NCBI RefSeq assembly: GCF_015277775.1
Contig: NZ_CP063849.1
Coordinates: 7,889,501 to 7,953,500 of the forward strand
Source of the DNA: Paludibaculum fermentans
Lineage (GTDB): Bacteria; Acidobacteriota; Terriglobia; Bryobacterales; Bryobacteraceae
Direction of reading: 5' to 3'
Length of the DNA: 64,000 nt
The position numbers and the translations under genes were made by a program. The notes under the pieces are model-generated. The model did not search any database and was not told where the DNA came from. It saw only the letters and a list, made by a program, of their open reading frames with translations. Shown here in pieces: positions 45,086 through 54,330 of this stretch (its first letter is position 1; every line of letters starts with the position of its first letter).

Positions 45086-48000
45086 ATGCAGTTCAATAAG
45101 TCTCTGGTAATGAGCGCATTACGGGGCATGCGAACATTGCCGCTTCTAGCGGCCATGCTTGCGACCACTTTTAACGTTCAGGGGCAGTCGATTTATGGGA
45201 GTCTTCGGGGCCTGATCGCCGATAGTTCAGGGGGGACGATCGCCAACGCGAAGGTTTCCATTATCGATGAGGGGACGAACCAGTCCCGTGCGGTGATTTC
45301 GAACACCAGTGGCGAATACAGCTTTGCGTCGGTGACCCCGGCGACATACAAACTGGTGGCGGAAGCGCCTGGTTTCAAGAAGTTTGAACGGACGGGCATC
45401 TCCATCGCGACGCAGCAGTCTGTCGGGCTGGACGTGAAGATGGAAGTGGGCGCAGTGACTGAGAGTGTGATGGTGACGGAAGAGGTTCCGCTGCTGGAAA
45501 CCGCTACCGCATCCCAGGGCCAAGTGGTGGACCGGCAGAAGTTGACGGACCTGCCGAACCTGGGCCGCAACCCCTTTATGATGTCCCGCCTGGCGCCAAC
45601 AGTGGTGCAGGTGGGCAATCCCGCGTACAACCGCATGCAGGACCAGTCCGGTTCCTCGCAGATCTCGATCAACGGCGGTCCGGTACGCGGCAACAACTAT
45701 CTGATTGACGGTGTGCCGATTACCGATTTTTCGAATCGCGCCATCATCATCCCCTCGCTGGAAGCGGTGTCGGAAATGAAGGTCCAGTATGCGACGTATG
45801 ACGCGGAGATGGGGCGGACGGGGGGTGGCGTTTTCAACACGCTGCTGAAGTCCGGATCCAACCAGGCGCACGGTTCGCTGATGGGCTACATGCGCCAGAC
45901 CGACTGGCTGGCCAACACCTTCTTCAACAACCGCAACAAGATTGGGATTACGGACCAGCCGTTCCGTAACTATGGCGGATCGTTCGGTGCTCCGGTGTTC
46001 ATCCCGAAGGTTTACAACGGCAAGAACAAGTCGTTTTTCTGGCTGGGGTTCGAAGGCTACCGCGATACGCAGGCGGCCAGCCGCGAGCAGTACACGCCGA
46101 CCGCGCTGGAGCGCATTGGCGACTTCTCGCAGACAAAGAACAGCGCGGGCGGTCAGCTCACGATCTACGATCCGCTGACGACCCTGGCTGACGGTTCGCG
46201 CACGGCCTTCGCGGGGAACGTGATTCCGCTGAGCCGGCAGGACACGGTAGGCAAGAACATTGCCGCCACCTACATGATGCCGAACAAAGCATCGGGCGGG
46301 AACTACTACGGTCAGAACAACCTGGCGGGCGCCGGACCGCTGGCCTCCAAGGCGGATCAGTTGTTCGGAAAGTTTGACCAGCAGCTCACCACCTGGTGGC
46401 GGGCGAGCCTGAGCTACATGCGCTACAACTCGGCGGAGCCTGGTGAGAACCCGTATCCGACGATCTCGTCTCCGGACCAGTGGCTGCTGCGGCGGTATGT
46501 CGATGCGACGGCCATCAACACGACGATTACGCCCTCACCCACCTGGGTGGTGACGGTTCGTTACGGCTTCAACCGCTTCCCGAATATCGGCACGCAGAAG
46601 TCGCAGAATTTCAACCTTGCGACCCTCGGCTTCAGCAACGCGTTCATCAAGGACGTTCCTTCACCGACGTTTCCGAACGTGACGATGCAGAACGCGTATT
46701 CGCTGGGCACGAACAACAACTTCAACTACGTACATCATTCGAAGAACTTCAACGCTTCGGCCGCCAAGTACCTGGGCCGCCACAGCCTGAAGTTTGGCTA
46801 TGACTACCGCAGAATGCACGACGACGGGCTGGATTTCGGCAACAGCGCCGGCGCCTTCACCTTCGCCAACACATTCACGCGAGCCAATTCCAACTCCTCG
46901 ACCAGCGCTTCGGGCGCCGATATGGCGGACATGCTGCTTGGCGCTCCGGCTGGAGCCACAGGCTTCATTCCGACGAAGCTCTATCAGTACGTCGATTACC
47001 AAGCCCTATACCTGCACGACGACTTCCGCGTCAGCACCAAGCTGACCCTGAACATCGGCCTGCGGTGGGAGCGGGAGACCGGCCTGAAGGAAGTCAACAA
47101 TAACCTGATCACCGGGTTCGACCCGAACGCCACCAACCCGATCACCGCCACTTCCGGTGTTACGACGAAGGGCGTGTTCCTGTTCGCCGGGCAACCGGGC
47201 GCCAGCACGACCACCGGCAATCCGAACCTGAGCAAGTGGTCACCGCGTGTCGGCCTGGCCTACCAGTGGAACTCGAAGACCGTGATCCGTGCCGGCTACG
47301 GCATGTTCTGGGCTCCGAACTTCGCGCTGGGCTCGCCGTATAACAGTGAAGGCATCACGGCCACCTCGGCGCCTTCCGCTTCGAATGACGGCAACAAGAC
47401 TCCGCTGATTTCGCTTTCCAATCCGTTCCCGAACGGCCTGGACAAGCCGGTGGGCAATTCCCTGGGCGGCCTGACCGGTATCGGCAAGCCGATGACGATC
47501 TTTTCGCCGACGGCGACCTCGCCGCGGGTGCAGCAGTTCTCGTTCGATATCCAGCGCGACTTGGGTAGCGGCTGGGTGACCTCCATCGGCTACTCCGGTT
47601 CGCGTTCGGCCCACCTGACCTGGACGACCGCCGCGGAGAATATCAACCAGTTGGATCCCAAGTACTTCAGCATGGGTTCCGCGCTGAACGCCGCGGTGGC
47701 GAATCCTTACTACCAGAAGGGCGGCGTGGCGGCTATCGGCGGCGCCACGGTGGCGGCGAACCAGTTGCTGCGGCCTTTCCCGCAGTTCGCTTCAGTGAAT
47801 TACACGAACAACGACAACAACACCGCGCAGTTCGACTCCATGGTGATCCGGGCCCAAAAGAGCATGTCCAAAGGCCTGACGCTGGTGACGGCTTACACGT
47901 GGTCGAAGAACTTCGACATGGGTGGCGGCGGTCCCGGCAACAACCTGAACTCCGGCAACGGCGGTCCCCAGGATGTTTACTCCATGGGCGGCGAATACGG

Positions 48001-48571
48001 CCTGGCGTACTCAAGCTCCCCGCATCGCTGGACGAATGCGGTGACCTACGAATTGCCTTTCGGCAAGGGCAAGCAGATGTTGTCCGGTGTTTCCCGCACC
48101 ATGGACTATATCGTTGGCGGCTGGTCCGTCAACGCCATCTCGACCTTCCAGACCGGCTACCCGCTGATGATCTACATGAACAACAACGGCAACTCGGGTC
48201 TGGGTGCGTCGCGGCAGCGTCCGAACGCGACTGGCGTTTCTCCGGAAGCGTCCGGCAGCTTCGGCCAGCGGATCGACGGCTGGATCAACAAGGCAGCCTT
48301 TACGGACGCGGCTCCGTTCACGCTGGGCAACGTATCGCGCACGATTTCGATGCGTGGTCCGGGGCAGGCCAACTGGGACATCTCGGTGTTCAAGACGGCG
48401 CAGATCTTCGAGAGCCTGAAGGTCCAGTTCCGGGCCGAGGCGCTCAACGCCATGAACACTCCGCTGTTCCGCGGGCCCAACACGGCCTGGGGCAGCGGTT
48501 CGTTCGGCACCATCACTTCGCAGGGCAACTTCCCACGCATGCTTCAGTTGGGCATGCGCGTGTACTTCTAA
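45086..48571 (+). CDS. Oar-like TonB-dependent receptor with carboxypeptidase-regulatory-like domain
   Basis: A 1161-residue outer-membrane protein. The ATG at 45086 starts a signal peptide ending near FNVQGQ. Residues about 35-125 are a CarboxypepD_reg-like beta-sandwich (GLIADSSGGTIANAKVSI, SGEYSFASVTPATYKL). Next come a plug region (TDLPNLGRN, SINGGPVRGNNYLIDGVP) and a long beta-barrel rich in Asn, Gly and aromatic residues, ending in the outer-membrane signature GMRVYF. No TonB box could be fixed. These receptors are numerous in Acidobacteria and take up large or scarce nutrients. It precedes an exported aminotransferase (68 bases) and a SulP transporter, so a shared uptake function is possible but unproven. 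Confidence 0.9.
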   Translation: MQFNKSLVMSALRGMRTLPLLAAMLATTFNVQGQSIYGSLRGLIADSSGGTIANAKVSIIDEGTNQSRAVISNTSGEYSFASVTPATYKLVAEAPGFKKFERTGISIATQQSVGLDVKMEVGAVTESVMVTEEVPLLETATASQGQVVDRQKLTDLPNLGRNPFMMSRLAPTVVQVGNPAYNRMQDQSGSSQISINGGPVRGNNYLIDGVPITDFSNRAIIIPSLEAVSEMKVQYATYDAEMGRTGGGVFNTLLKSGSNQAHGSLMGYMRQTDWLANTFFNNRNKIGITDQPFRNYGGSFGAPVFIPKVYNGKNKSFFWLGFEGYRDTQAASREQYTPTALERIGDFSQTKNSAGGQLTIYDPLTTLADGSRTAFAGNVIPLSRQDTVGKNIAATYMMPNKASGGNYYGQNNLAGAGPLASKADQLFGKFDQQLTTWWRASLSYMRYNSAEPGENPYPTISSPDQWLLRRYVDATAINTTITPSPTWVVTVRYGFNRFPNIGTQKSQNFNLATLGFSNAFIKDVPSPTFPNVTMQNAYSLGTNNNFNYVHHSKNFNASAAKYLGRHSLKFGYDYRRMHDDGLDFGNSAGAFTFANTFTRANSNSSTSASGADMADMLLGAPAGATGFIPTKLYQYVDYQALYLHDDFRVSTKLTLNIGLRWERETGLKEVNNNLITGFDPNATNPITATSGVTTKGVFLFAGQPGASTTTGNPNLSKWSPRVGLAYQWNSKTVIRAGYGMFWAPNFALGSPYNSEGITATSAPSASNDGNKTPLISLSNPFPNGLDKPVGNSLGGLTGIGKPMTIFSPTATSPRVQQFSFDIQRDLGSGWVTSIGYSGSRSAHLTWTTAAENINQLDPKYFSMGSALNAAVANPYYQKGGVAAIGGATVAANQLLRPFPQFASVNYTNNDNNTAQFDSMVIRAQKSMSKGLTLVTAYTWSKNFDMGGGGPGNNLNSGNGGPQDVYSMGGEYGLAYSSSPHRWTNAVTYELPFGKGKQMLSGVSRTMDYIVGGWSVNAISTFQTGYPLMIYMNNNGNSGLGASRQRPNATGVSPEASGSFGQRIDGWINKAAFTDAAPFTLGNVSRTISMRGPGQANWDISVFKTAQIFESLKVQFRAEALNAMNTPLFRGPNTAWGSGSFGTITSQGNFPRMLQLGMRVYF

Positions 48572-48639
48572 CTATTAACCGCGGGCGGCGGGACCTGAGT
48601 CGCGCTGCCCGCATTGAAAGTCAGTCTGGGGGCAAAACA

Positions 48640-49785
48640 ATGACTAACCTTCTCTCGCACGAACAGAAAGTCGAACTAATCAAGCGCGGATTCAGCCGGC
48701 GCAGCATGGGCCGTCTTGGCCTGCTTCTGGGCGCCGGATCGTCGCTGCCCTTTTTTAACGAGCCGGCGCTTGCGCAGCTCTCCAACATCGGCCGGATTTC
48801 GGCGGATGCGGTAAAGATCAACGCCAACGAGAACCCGATGGGTCCTTGCCCCGAGGCGGCGGAGGCGATTCACAGCGTCGTCCAGAAGGGCGGCCGTTAT
48901 CTTTACGAAGAGACGTTCGACTTTTCGAAGACCCTGGCGGACCAGGAAGGCGTGAAGCCGAACTACGTGATGCCGTTCGCGGGCTCCAGCGATCCGCTGC
49001 ACCGCGCGGTGCTGGCGTTCACCTCGCCCACCAAGCCTTTGGTGATGGGCGATCCCGGATACGAAGCCGGCCAGCGCGCCGCCGCTTTCATTGGATCCAA
49101 AGTGATCACGGTGCCGCTGACCAAGACCTATGCGCACGACGTGAAGGCGATGGTGGCCGCGAGTCCCGACGCCGGTGTGTTCTACATCTGCAACCCGAAC
49201 AACCCGACTGGCACGATCACAAAGAAGTCGGACATTGAATGGCTGGTGGCGAACAAGCCGGCCGGCAGCATCCTGCTGCTGGACGAAGCCTACATCCACC
49301 TGAGCGGCGAAGCCTTCGGGACGGACCTGGTGGCGGCCGACAAGGACGTCATCGTTCTCCGCACGTTCTCGAAGCTGTACGGCATGGCGGGCCTGCGTGC
49401 CGGCGCGGCGATCGGCCGTCCGGACCTGCTCTCCAAGATCCAGCACTACGGGGCGGGCGCGCTGCCGGTGACGGGTATGATCGGCGCCCACGCCAGCCTG
49501 AAGGTGAAGACGCTGGTGCCCGAGCGCCGGAAGATCATCGCCGACATCCGCAACGACACGTTCGACTGGATGACCAAGAAGAACTACAGCTTCGTGCCCT
49601 CAGTGAGCAACAAGTTCATGGTGGACGTGAAGCGGCCCGGCCAGGAAGTGGTGAAGGCGATGGCGGCCGAGAAGGTCTACATCGGCCGTGTCTGGAAGGC
49701 GTGGCCCACGCACGTTCGTGTTTCGGTCGGGACCAAGGAAGAGATGGCCAAGTTTAAGGTGGCGTTCGAAAAAGTAATGGCTTAA
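48640..49785 (+). CDS. Tat-exported PLP aminotransferase (class I/II, HisC-like)
   Basis: A 381-residue fold-type I PLP enzyme. The N-terminus has a twin-arginine signal: F-S-R20-R21-S-M-G followed by a hydrophobic stretch (LGLLLGAGSSLPFF) and AxA-like NEPALAQ. The enzyme part shows the features of histidinol-phosphate-type aminotransferases: INANENPMGP, CNPNNPTGT, LLLDEAYIHL and RTFSK245-LYGMAGLRAG, Lys245 being the PLP-binding residue. Export of a folded, cofactor-loaded aminotransferase suits the Tat route. It lies 68 bases behind the receptor and three bases before the SulP gene. The substrate is unknown; no histidine-pathway gene is near. Confidence 0.9.
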   Translation: MTNLLSHEQKVELIKRGFSRRSMGRLGLLLGAGSSLPFFNEPALAQLSNIGRISADAVKINANENPMGPCPEAAEAIHSVVQKGGRYLYEETFDFSKTLADQEGVKPNYVMPFAGSSDPLHRAVLAFTSPTKPLVMGDPGYEAGQRAAAFIGSKVITVPLTKTYAHDVKAMVAASPDAGVFYICNPNNPTGTITKKSDIEWLVANKPAGSILLLDEAYIHLSGEAFGTDLVAADKDVIVLRTFSKLYGMAGLRAGAAIGRPDLLSKIQHYGAGALPVTGMIGAHASLKVKTLVPERRKIIADIRNDTFDWMTKKNYSFVPSVSNKFMVDVKRPGQEVVKAMAAEKVYIGRVWKAWPTHVRVSVGTKEEMAKFKVAFEKVMA

Positions 49786-49788
49786 GCC

Positions 49789-51069
49789 ATGCAACTACCC
49801 AAACTCCGCTATACGTGGAAAACGATGGCGGGCGACCTGAGCGGCGGCTTCATTGCCGCCCTCATCGCACTGCCGTACGGACTGGCGATGGCAGCCCTGA
49901 TGGGGCTGCCGCCGGTCCTGGGTGTCTTCACATCCCTGCTCACTTCACCGATCACGGCGATTCTAGGTAGGAATCCGGTCCTGATCGGCGGAACGTCTTC
50001 GGTCACCGTCCCATTCATTGCTGAGGCCGTGCGGTTGCACGGGTTGGGTGGCGCCGCCAAAGTAAGCCTTGTCGCTTCCGTTTTCATGATGGCCTTTTCT
50101 CTTATGCGGCTCGGGCGGTATGTCTCCATGGTGCCTCACCCGGTGGTCACGGGCTTTTCCTGTGGCATCGGTGGCATGATGGTGGTTTCTCAGCTGTTCA
50201 CAATTACCGGAATTAAGGGTTCCGGCAGCGGCTCGATGGTCGAGACTCTGGTGGTCATCGCACAGCGATTGACGGAGGCGCGGTTTCAACCACTGTTGCT
50301 CTCGCTTCTCGTAATTGGGGTGTGCGTGCTGATCGCCAAGCTCTGGCCGAGACTGCCCGCGCCGCTGATCGGGGTCGGGGTGGCCCTGCTGGCGGCGAAG
50401 GTATTCGCATTCCGTGAGGCCCAGGTGGGCGTACTCTCCTTGGAATTGCCGCCGTTCGCCGGGTTCGCGTGGGCGCCGAAAGATGTCTTTTCGGTTTTGC
50501 CCACCGGGTTTGCACTAGCGTTCGTATCCAGCGTCAACATCCTGATCACGTCGCGCGTCGTGGAGCACTTCCGCGGCCGGCACATCAAGATGAAAAAGGT
50601 GGATGCGGATGTGGAGTTGGGTGCCTACGGCATTTCCAACGTGATCGCCGGCATGTTCGGGGCGCCGATGAGTGTCGGGATTCCGGCGCGCAGCCTGGCG
50701 AGCATCCGCTGCGGCGGGACGACCCGCATGTCGAACATCTTTCACGCGGCGGTTCTGGCTGCCGTGATCGGTTTCGGCTCAGGTATCCTGGCGCAGATCC
50801 CGCTGGCCGCACTGGCCGGGGTGACCGCCTGGATGGGCTTCTGCCTGTTGGACTGGTCGGCGTGGCGCCGCATCCCCCGCATGAAGGCGGTGGATGCAGC
50901 GTCGTTCCTGACGACGGCCCTGCTGGTGCTGTGCGTCAACGCCGTGGCCGCAGTGGCGGTGGGCTGCTCGTTCTACGGGGTCGAATACCTGTGGAAGAAA
51001 TGGAAACTGGCCGGCGCCGACGCTGCCCTGGGGGAGCTTCAAGCCGAGGCCGGCAAACAGCGCGGCTGA
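49789..51069 (+). CDS. SulP family anion transporter without STAS domain
   Basis: A 426-residue membrane transporter starting three bases after the aminotransferase stop. About ten to twelve helices are apparent, with the SulP-like first segment LSGGFIAALIALPYGLAMAALMGLPPVLG and PITAILGRNPVLIGGTSSVTVPFI. The usual C-terminal STAS domain is absent; the protein ends after a charged tail (KKWKLAGADAAL and following). SulP proteins carry sulfate, bicarbonate or dicarboxylates, and STAS-less forms exist. The tight junction indicates co-transcription with the aminotransferase. Confidence 0.88.
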   Translation: MQLPKLRYTWKTMAGDLSGGFIAALIALPYGLAMAALMGLPPVLGVFTSLLTSPITAILGRNPVLIGGTSSVTVPFIAEAVRLHGLGGAAKVSLVASVFMMAFSLMRLGRYVSMVPHPVVTGFSCGIGGMMVVSQLFTITGIKGSGSGSMVETLVVIAQRLTEARFQPLLLSLLVIGVCVLIAKLWPRLPAPLIGVGVALLAAKVFAFREAQVGVLSLELPPFAGFAWAPKDVFSVLPTGFALAFVSSVNILITSRVVEHFRGRHIKMKKVDADVELGAYGISNVIAGMFGAPMSVGIPARSLASIRCGGTTRMSNIFHAAVLAAVIGFGSGILAQIPLAALAGVTAWMGFCLLDWSAWRRIPRMKAVDAASFLTTALLVLCVNAVAAVAVGCSFYGVEYLWKKWKLAGADAALGELQAEAGKQRG

Positions 51070-51092
51070 GGCGGCCGCAGAGACAGTGAGGA

Positions 51093-51710
51093 CTAGCGTG
51101 CGCCGCGGTGTTGAAGGGCGTGCTCGCCGAGGACGTCGAAGTCGATGCGGTCAGCGATCAACTGGGCGCCGGTGAGCGAGCGCCTGGAGACACCTTCCTT
51201 GGTGTGCCCTTTGGTGTTCCCGGCGATGTGATAGATCTCATGGGCCAGGACGCGAGCCATCGCGCGGCCCATAAGCGTATTGCCCTGGGCGATCTGTCCG
51301 CCGTGCATCGCGCTGCGGGCGGCCACCCGGACTTTGTCGCACAGAACTTCGCTGAAGGGGAGAACCTCTCCATCGGTGGTATGGGTGAATGCGAGCGGAC
51401 CGCGTTCATCCAGCATCACCGGTTCGGTCTGCATGCGGCAGTTGCCGCGGAACTTGACCAGCACCAGATCCGAAACTTCGGTGCCTTCCTTCATCTCCTC
51501 GCGAAGGCGCCATTCCACCTGAATGGAGGACTTCTGCAGCAGAGTGTTCAACTCGCGCCGCATCTCGACAAGAGACTCAGCCGGGGGTTGATTCTCATAC
51601 TGTACAACTAGGGTAAGTGGGGCGTTGAGGGACGGGAGGCCTTCAAATCCCCAGGCGAGGCTCGTCGTCATGGCGACGGTGATCAGGCAGTTCACATTCA
51701 GGAAGCGCAC
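51093..51710 (-). CDS. Secreted HExxH metalloprotease-like protein
   Basis: A 205-residue protein. A GTG at 51710 gives a signal-peptide-like N-terminus (VRFLNVNCLITVAMTTSLAWG) with GAGGGT nearby; the longer open frame to 51917 is Arg/Gln-rich and unlikely. The globular part ends with VLAHEIYHIAGNTKGHTKEG, in which H157-E-x-x-H161 and a later His169 make a zinc site, and SRRSLTGAQLIADRIDFD follows. No known peptidase family is confidently matched. It is transcribed toward the SulP gene and ends 23 bases from its stop. Confidence 0.6.
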   Translation of the reverse strand: MRFLNVNCLITVAMTTSLAWGFEGLPSLNAPLTLVVQYENQPPAESLVEMRRELNTLLQKSSIQVEWRLREEMKEGTEVSDLVLVKFRGNCRMQTEPVMLDERGPLAFTHTTDGEVLPFSEVLCDKVRVAARSAMHGGQIAQGNTLMGRAMARVLAHEIYHIAGNTKGHTKEGVSRRSLTGAQLIADRIDFDVLGEHALQHRGAR

Positions 51711-51941
51711 AGGGCAACCCTCTAGACCGGCCACTCTCTCGGGAGCCAGTCCACCTACAGTATATTCAAGATTCCGGTGAGCGCAAGGGCCCGATCCGGA
51801 CCTTTGACTCTGATATCGAGCGAATTGCGCGTGAGCTTTATGCTCAAGCTGGCTGGAATGAGCTGGTCCTGAGGGGGCGCGCTGGGAGCCTTGATGCTCC
51901 CTAGTCCATTGATTCAAAGCTGGTTAGATGAATCTCCAGGC

Positions 51942-53366
51942 CTACCAAAGGCCGAGGAGTTTCCACCAACCGAAGCCGACTGTGCCCCACACCAGGAGGT
52001 GGCACAGGGAGATCACAAAACCGATTCGCCACCAATCCTTCATGGAAACGTAGCCTTGCGCGAAGAACATCGGGGCCGGGGTGGTGCCATAGTTGGTCAG
52101 GCCGGCGCTGAGATTGAGGAAGCAGGCGAGGCTGAACACGACGAGGCCGAGCGGTGCTCCGCTGTGCGCGAGCAGGACCAGGAATGGCGCGTACATCGCC
52201 AGCATGTGGGCCGTGATGCTGGCGAAAAAGTAGTGGGAGTAGTAGAAGATGAGCACCGCAATGACAAGGAGCGGGAACCAGTGCAAACCCTCGAAGCGGG
52301 CCCCAACTGCCTTGGCGAAGGTCTCGGTCACTCCGTTTTCGTTCAGGGCTTTGCCCAGCCGGAGCAGGCCGCCATACCAGAGGAAGATGTCCCAGGCGGC
52401 GTGCTCGCTGATGATGTGCTCCCAATCGAGGACGCCGGTTACCAGCAGCACCATGCTGCCCAGGAGGGCGGCCACGGTGATGTCGATCCCGGTCCAACTG
52501 GAGGAGACCCAGGCTCCGCAGACTCCAGCGAAGACGACGGACAGGAGTTTTTCCTTGGAGGAGAGCGGCCCCATCTTCTCAAGCTCGGCGCGGGCGAATT
52601 CGGCTGCTTCCGGAGTACGCCTGACCTCGGGCGGGAACAGCTTCATGACCACCCAGGGAACGAGCGCCAGTGAGATCAGCCCGGGGACGATGCCGGCGAC
52701 GAGCCATCCACCCCAGGTGACACGGTAGCCCAGGTTTCCGGCCATCTGTGCGGCCAGCGGGTTGCTGGCCTGGCCGGTGTAGAACATGGCGGCGGTCACG
52801 CAGATCGCCTGGTAGACGCCGGCCATCAGGAAGGCCCCTACGCGATTCGCGGTGGCGCCCGGCGTGGATCCATAGAGTTCAGCGATGGACCTCACAATGG
52901 GCAGGATTACGCCGCCGGAGCGGGCGCCGTTGGAAGGGATGATGGTCGCCAGCACCATATCGGAGAGGGAAAGGGCGTACGAGACGCCGAGAGTGCTGTG
53001 TCCGAACAGGCGGACGAAGCCAAGCGCGATGCGGCGGGCGAGTCCGGTATTGATGAGTGCGCGCGAGATGAAGAAGGCGGCCTGGACGAGCCAGACGGTG
53101 GAGTCGGCGTAGCCGCCCAGCGCGTCAGAGAGCTTCATCGTTGTCAGCAGCGGCGTGAGGGTGATGGCCAGCAGGACGAGACCGCCGCCCGGGATGGGCC
53201 GGATGATGAGGCCGGCGACGGTGGCGAAGAAGAGGCCGGTCAGGTGCCACGCCGAAGCGGTGAGAGAGGCGGGCCCGGGGAAGAGCTCCGTGATGATCAG
53301 GTAGATGGCGATGAGAACGGCGAAGCCCCACACGGTGCGGCGCCAATTCTGTTGGGGCGCTGACAC
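51942..53366 (-). CDS. DASS (SLC13/CitT-type) anion transporter
   Basis: A 474-residue transporter starting at a GTG (MSAPQQNWRRTVWGFAVLIA). Two inverted halves with re-entrant loops are visible. The first has IPSNGARSGGVILPIVRS (the SNT/SNG-type sodium/substrate motif), and the second has LNLSAGLTNYGTTPAPMFFAQGYV with the matching motif. The closest resemblance is to CitT and 2-oxoglutarate/malate translocators, which exchange dicarboxylates or citrate. The exact substrate is not readable. It follows the DtxR-type regulator gene by 94 bases in the same direction. Confidence 0.9.
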   Translation of the reverse strand: MSAPQQNWRRTVWGFAVLIAIYLIITELFPGPASLTASAWHLTGLFFATVAGLIIRPIPGGGLVLLAITLTPLLTTMKLSDALGGYADSTVWLVQAAFFISRALINTGLARRIALGFVRLFGHSTLGVSYALSLSDMVLATIIPSNGARSGGVILPIVRSIAELYGSTPGATANRVGAFLMAGVYQAICVTAAMFYTGQASNPLAAQMAGNLGYRVTWGGWLVAGIVPGLISLALVPWVVMKLFPPEVRRTPEAAEFARAELEKMGPLSSKEKLLSVVFAGVCGAWVSSSWTGIDITVAALLGSMVLLVTGVLDWEHIISEHAAWDIFLWYGGLLRLGKALNENGVTETFAKAVGARFEGLHWFPLLVIAVLIFYYSHYFFASITAHMLAMYAPFLVLLAHSGAPLGLVVFSLACFLNLSAGLTNYGTTPAPMFFAQGYVSMKDWWRIGFVISLCHLLVWGTVGFGWWKLLGLW

Positions 53367-53460
53367 TAAGCCGCGCTCCGCGTGAGCATCTCAGGGGCGG
53401 AGCGGTGCGTGTGCCAGAGGGGCCGGAGCATAGCTCACAGTATATGAAGTTTCGAGTGGA

Positions 53461-54150
53461 TTACTGGCTGACGTAAACCGCGCTGGAGAGGCGGACCGTC
53501 AGGGATATGTCCTGCGTAGCCGGGCCGATGCGGACGCGCATGGGACGGCTGCCTGCGCGGCGTTCCGTCACGGTGAGCTGGGTGCGGGGCACGATGCCGA
53601 GATGCTTCAATTCGCGCAGGACGTCGGGGCGGCGGTCCGAGACGCTGGTCACCACGCCCGCATTGCCCGCGGGTAGTTCAGCGAGGCAGACTTCGCGGCG
53701 TTCCGGCAGGCTTCCGTCCTTGCGGGGAATGCCGTGGCCGTGCGGATCGATGAGCGGGTCGCCCAGCTTGGCGGCGATGCGCTCCTCCATGCGTTCCGAG
53801 ATGAAGTGTTCCAGCCGTTCGGCCTCGGCGTGGACCTCGTCCCAGGGGTAGTCGAGGATGTCGTGCAGGAAGAGTTCGATCAGGCGGTGGTGGCGGATGA
53901 CCTCAAGCGCCCTGCGTTTGCCGGCGGCGGTGAGACGCGCTCCGCGGTGTTTCTCGTATTCGACCAGTGGCGTCTCCTGGCCGGACAGCTTCTGGAGCAT
54001 GCCCGTGATGGAGGCCGGCCGAACCTGCAGGTGCTCCGCCAGGGCGTTGCTGGTGACCCGGTCTTCCTGGGGGCCGCCAATGGTGAGGATCGCCTTCAGG
54101 TAATCGTCGGTCGATTCGCTGTTCGCGCGTGTCGTGCTCTTCTTTGCCAC
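53461..54150 (-). CDS. DtxR/MntR-family metal-dependent regulator with FeoA-like domain
   Basis: A 229-residue metalloregulator beginning at a GTG (MAKKSTTRANSESTDDYLKAILTIG). The N-terminal winged helix (ALAEHLQVRPASITGMLQKL) is followed by the metal-binding and dimerisation domain: HRGARLTAAGKRRALEVIRHHRLIELFLHDILDYPWDEVHAEAERLEHFIS has the conserved HRRLIE..L and E..xxE..xH ligands. DPHGHGIP and a C-terminal FeoA/SH3-like domain (residues about 150-229) complete it. It would sense Fe2+ or Mn2+. Divergent from a TonB receptor gene, with a DtxR-type palindrome in the gap, it very likely controls that receptor. Confidence 0.92.
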   Translation of the reverse strand: MAKKSTTRANSESTDDYLKAILTIGGPQEDRVTSNALAEHLQVRPASITGMLQKLSGQETPLVEYEKHRGARLTAAGKRRALEVIRHHRLIELFLHDILDYPWDEVHAEAERLEHFISERMEERIAAKLGDPLIDPHGHGIPRKDGSLPERREVCLAELPAGNAGVVTSVSDRRPDVLRELKHLGIVPRTQLTVTERRAGSRPMRVRIGPATQDISLTVRLSSAVYVSQ

Positions 54151-54151
54151 T

Positions 54152-54165
54152 CAACCTAAACCTAG
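54152..54165. promoter_or_regulatory. Possible degenerate DtxR half-sites before the regulator gene
   Basis: CAACCTAAACCTAG abuts the regulator's GTG start codon. It contains two CCTA-type half-sites in direct order (reading AGGTTTAGG on the other strand), like halves of a TTAGG-type box but not palindromic. It could allow weak autoregulation, or be chance. Confidence 0.25.
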
Positions 54166-54252
54166 CCCATGGCGGCGGAGAGCCGCAACCTGTCCGATGA
54201 CAGCGGAAAAGTGGCCATTCCCCACTGGAATTGGCCCGGATGCGGGAATCGC

Positions 54253-54281
54253 TTGCCAAACCAGCCCAATCCGCTTAGAAT
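54253..54281 (+). promoter_or_regulatory. Sigma70-like promoter of the TonB receptor gene
   Basis: TTGCCA at 54253-54258 and TAGAAT at 54276-54281 are separated by the ideal 17 bases. The transcript would start near 54288, inside the palindrome at 54284-54303 and about 43 bases before the receptor ATG. Confidence 0.5.
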
Positions 54282-54283
54282 TC

Positions 54284-54303
54284 AATTTAGGCACACCTAA
54301 ATT
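54284..54303. promoter_or_regulatory. DtxR/MntR-type operator palindrome
   Basis: AATTTAGGCACACCTAAATT is a perfect 8-4-8 inverted repeat with TTTAGG/CCTAAA half-sites, as in known MntR and DtxR/IdeR boxes. It lies over the predicted transcription start of the receptor, so the metal-loaded regulator would block transcription. Distance to the divergent regulator gene is 134 bases. Confidence 0.75.
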
Positions 54304-54330
54304 CTGGGGACGGGGACAACTTAACACTGC

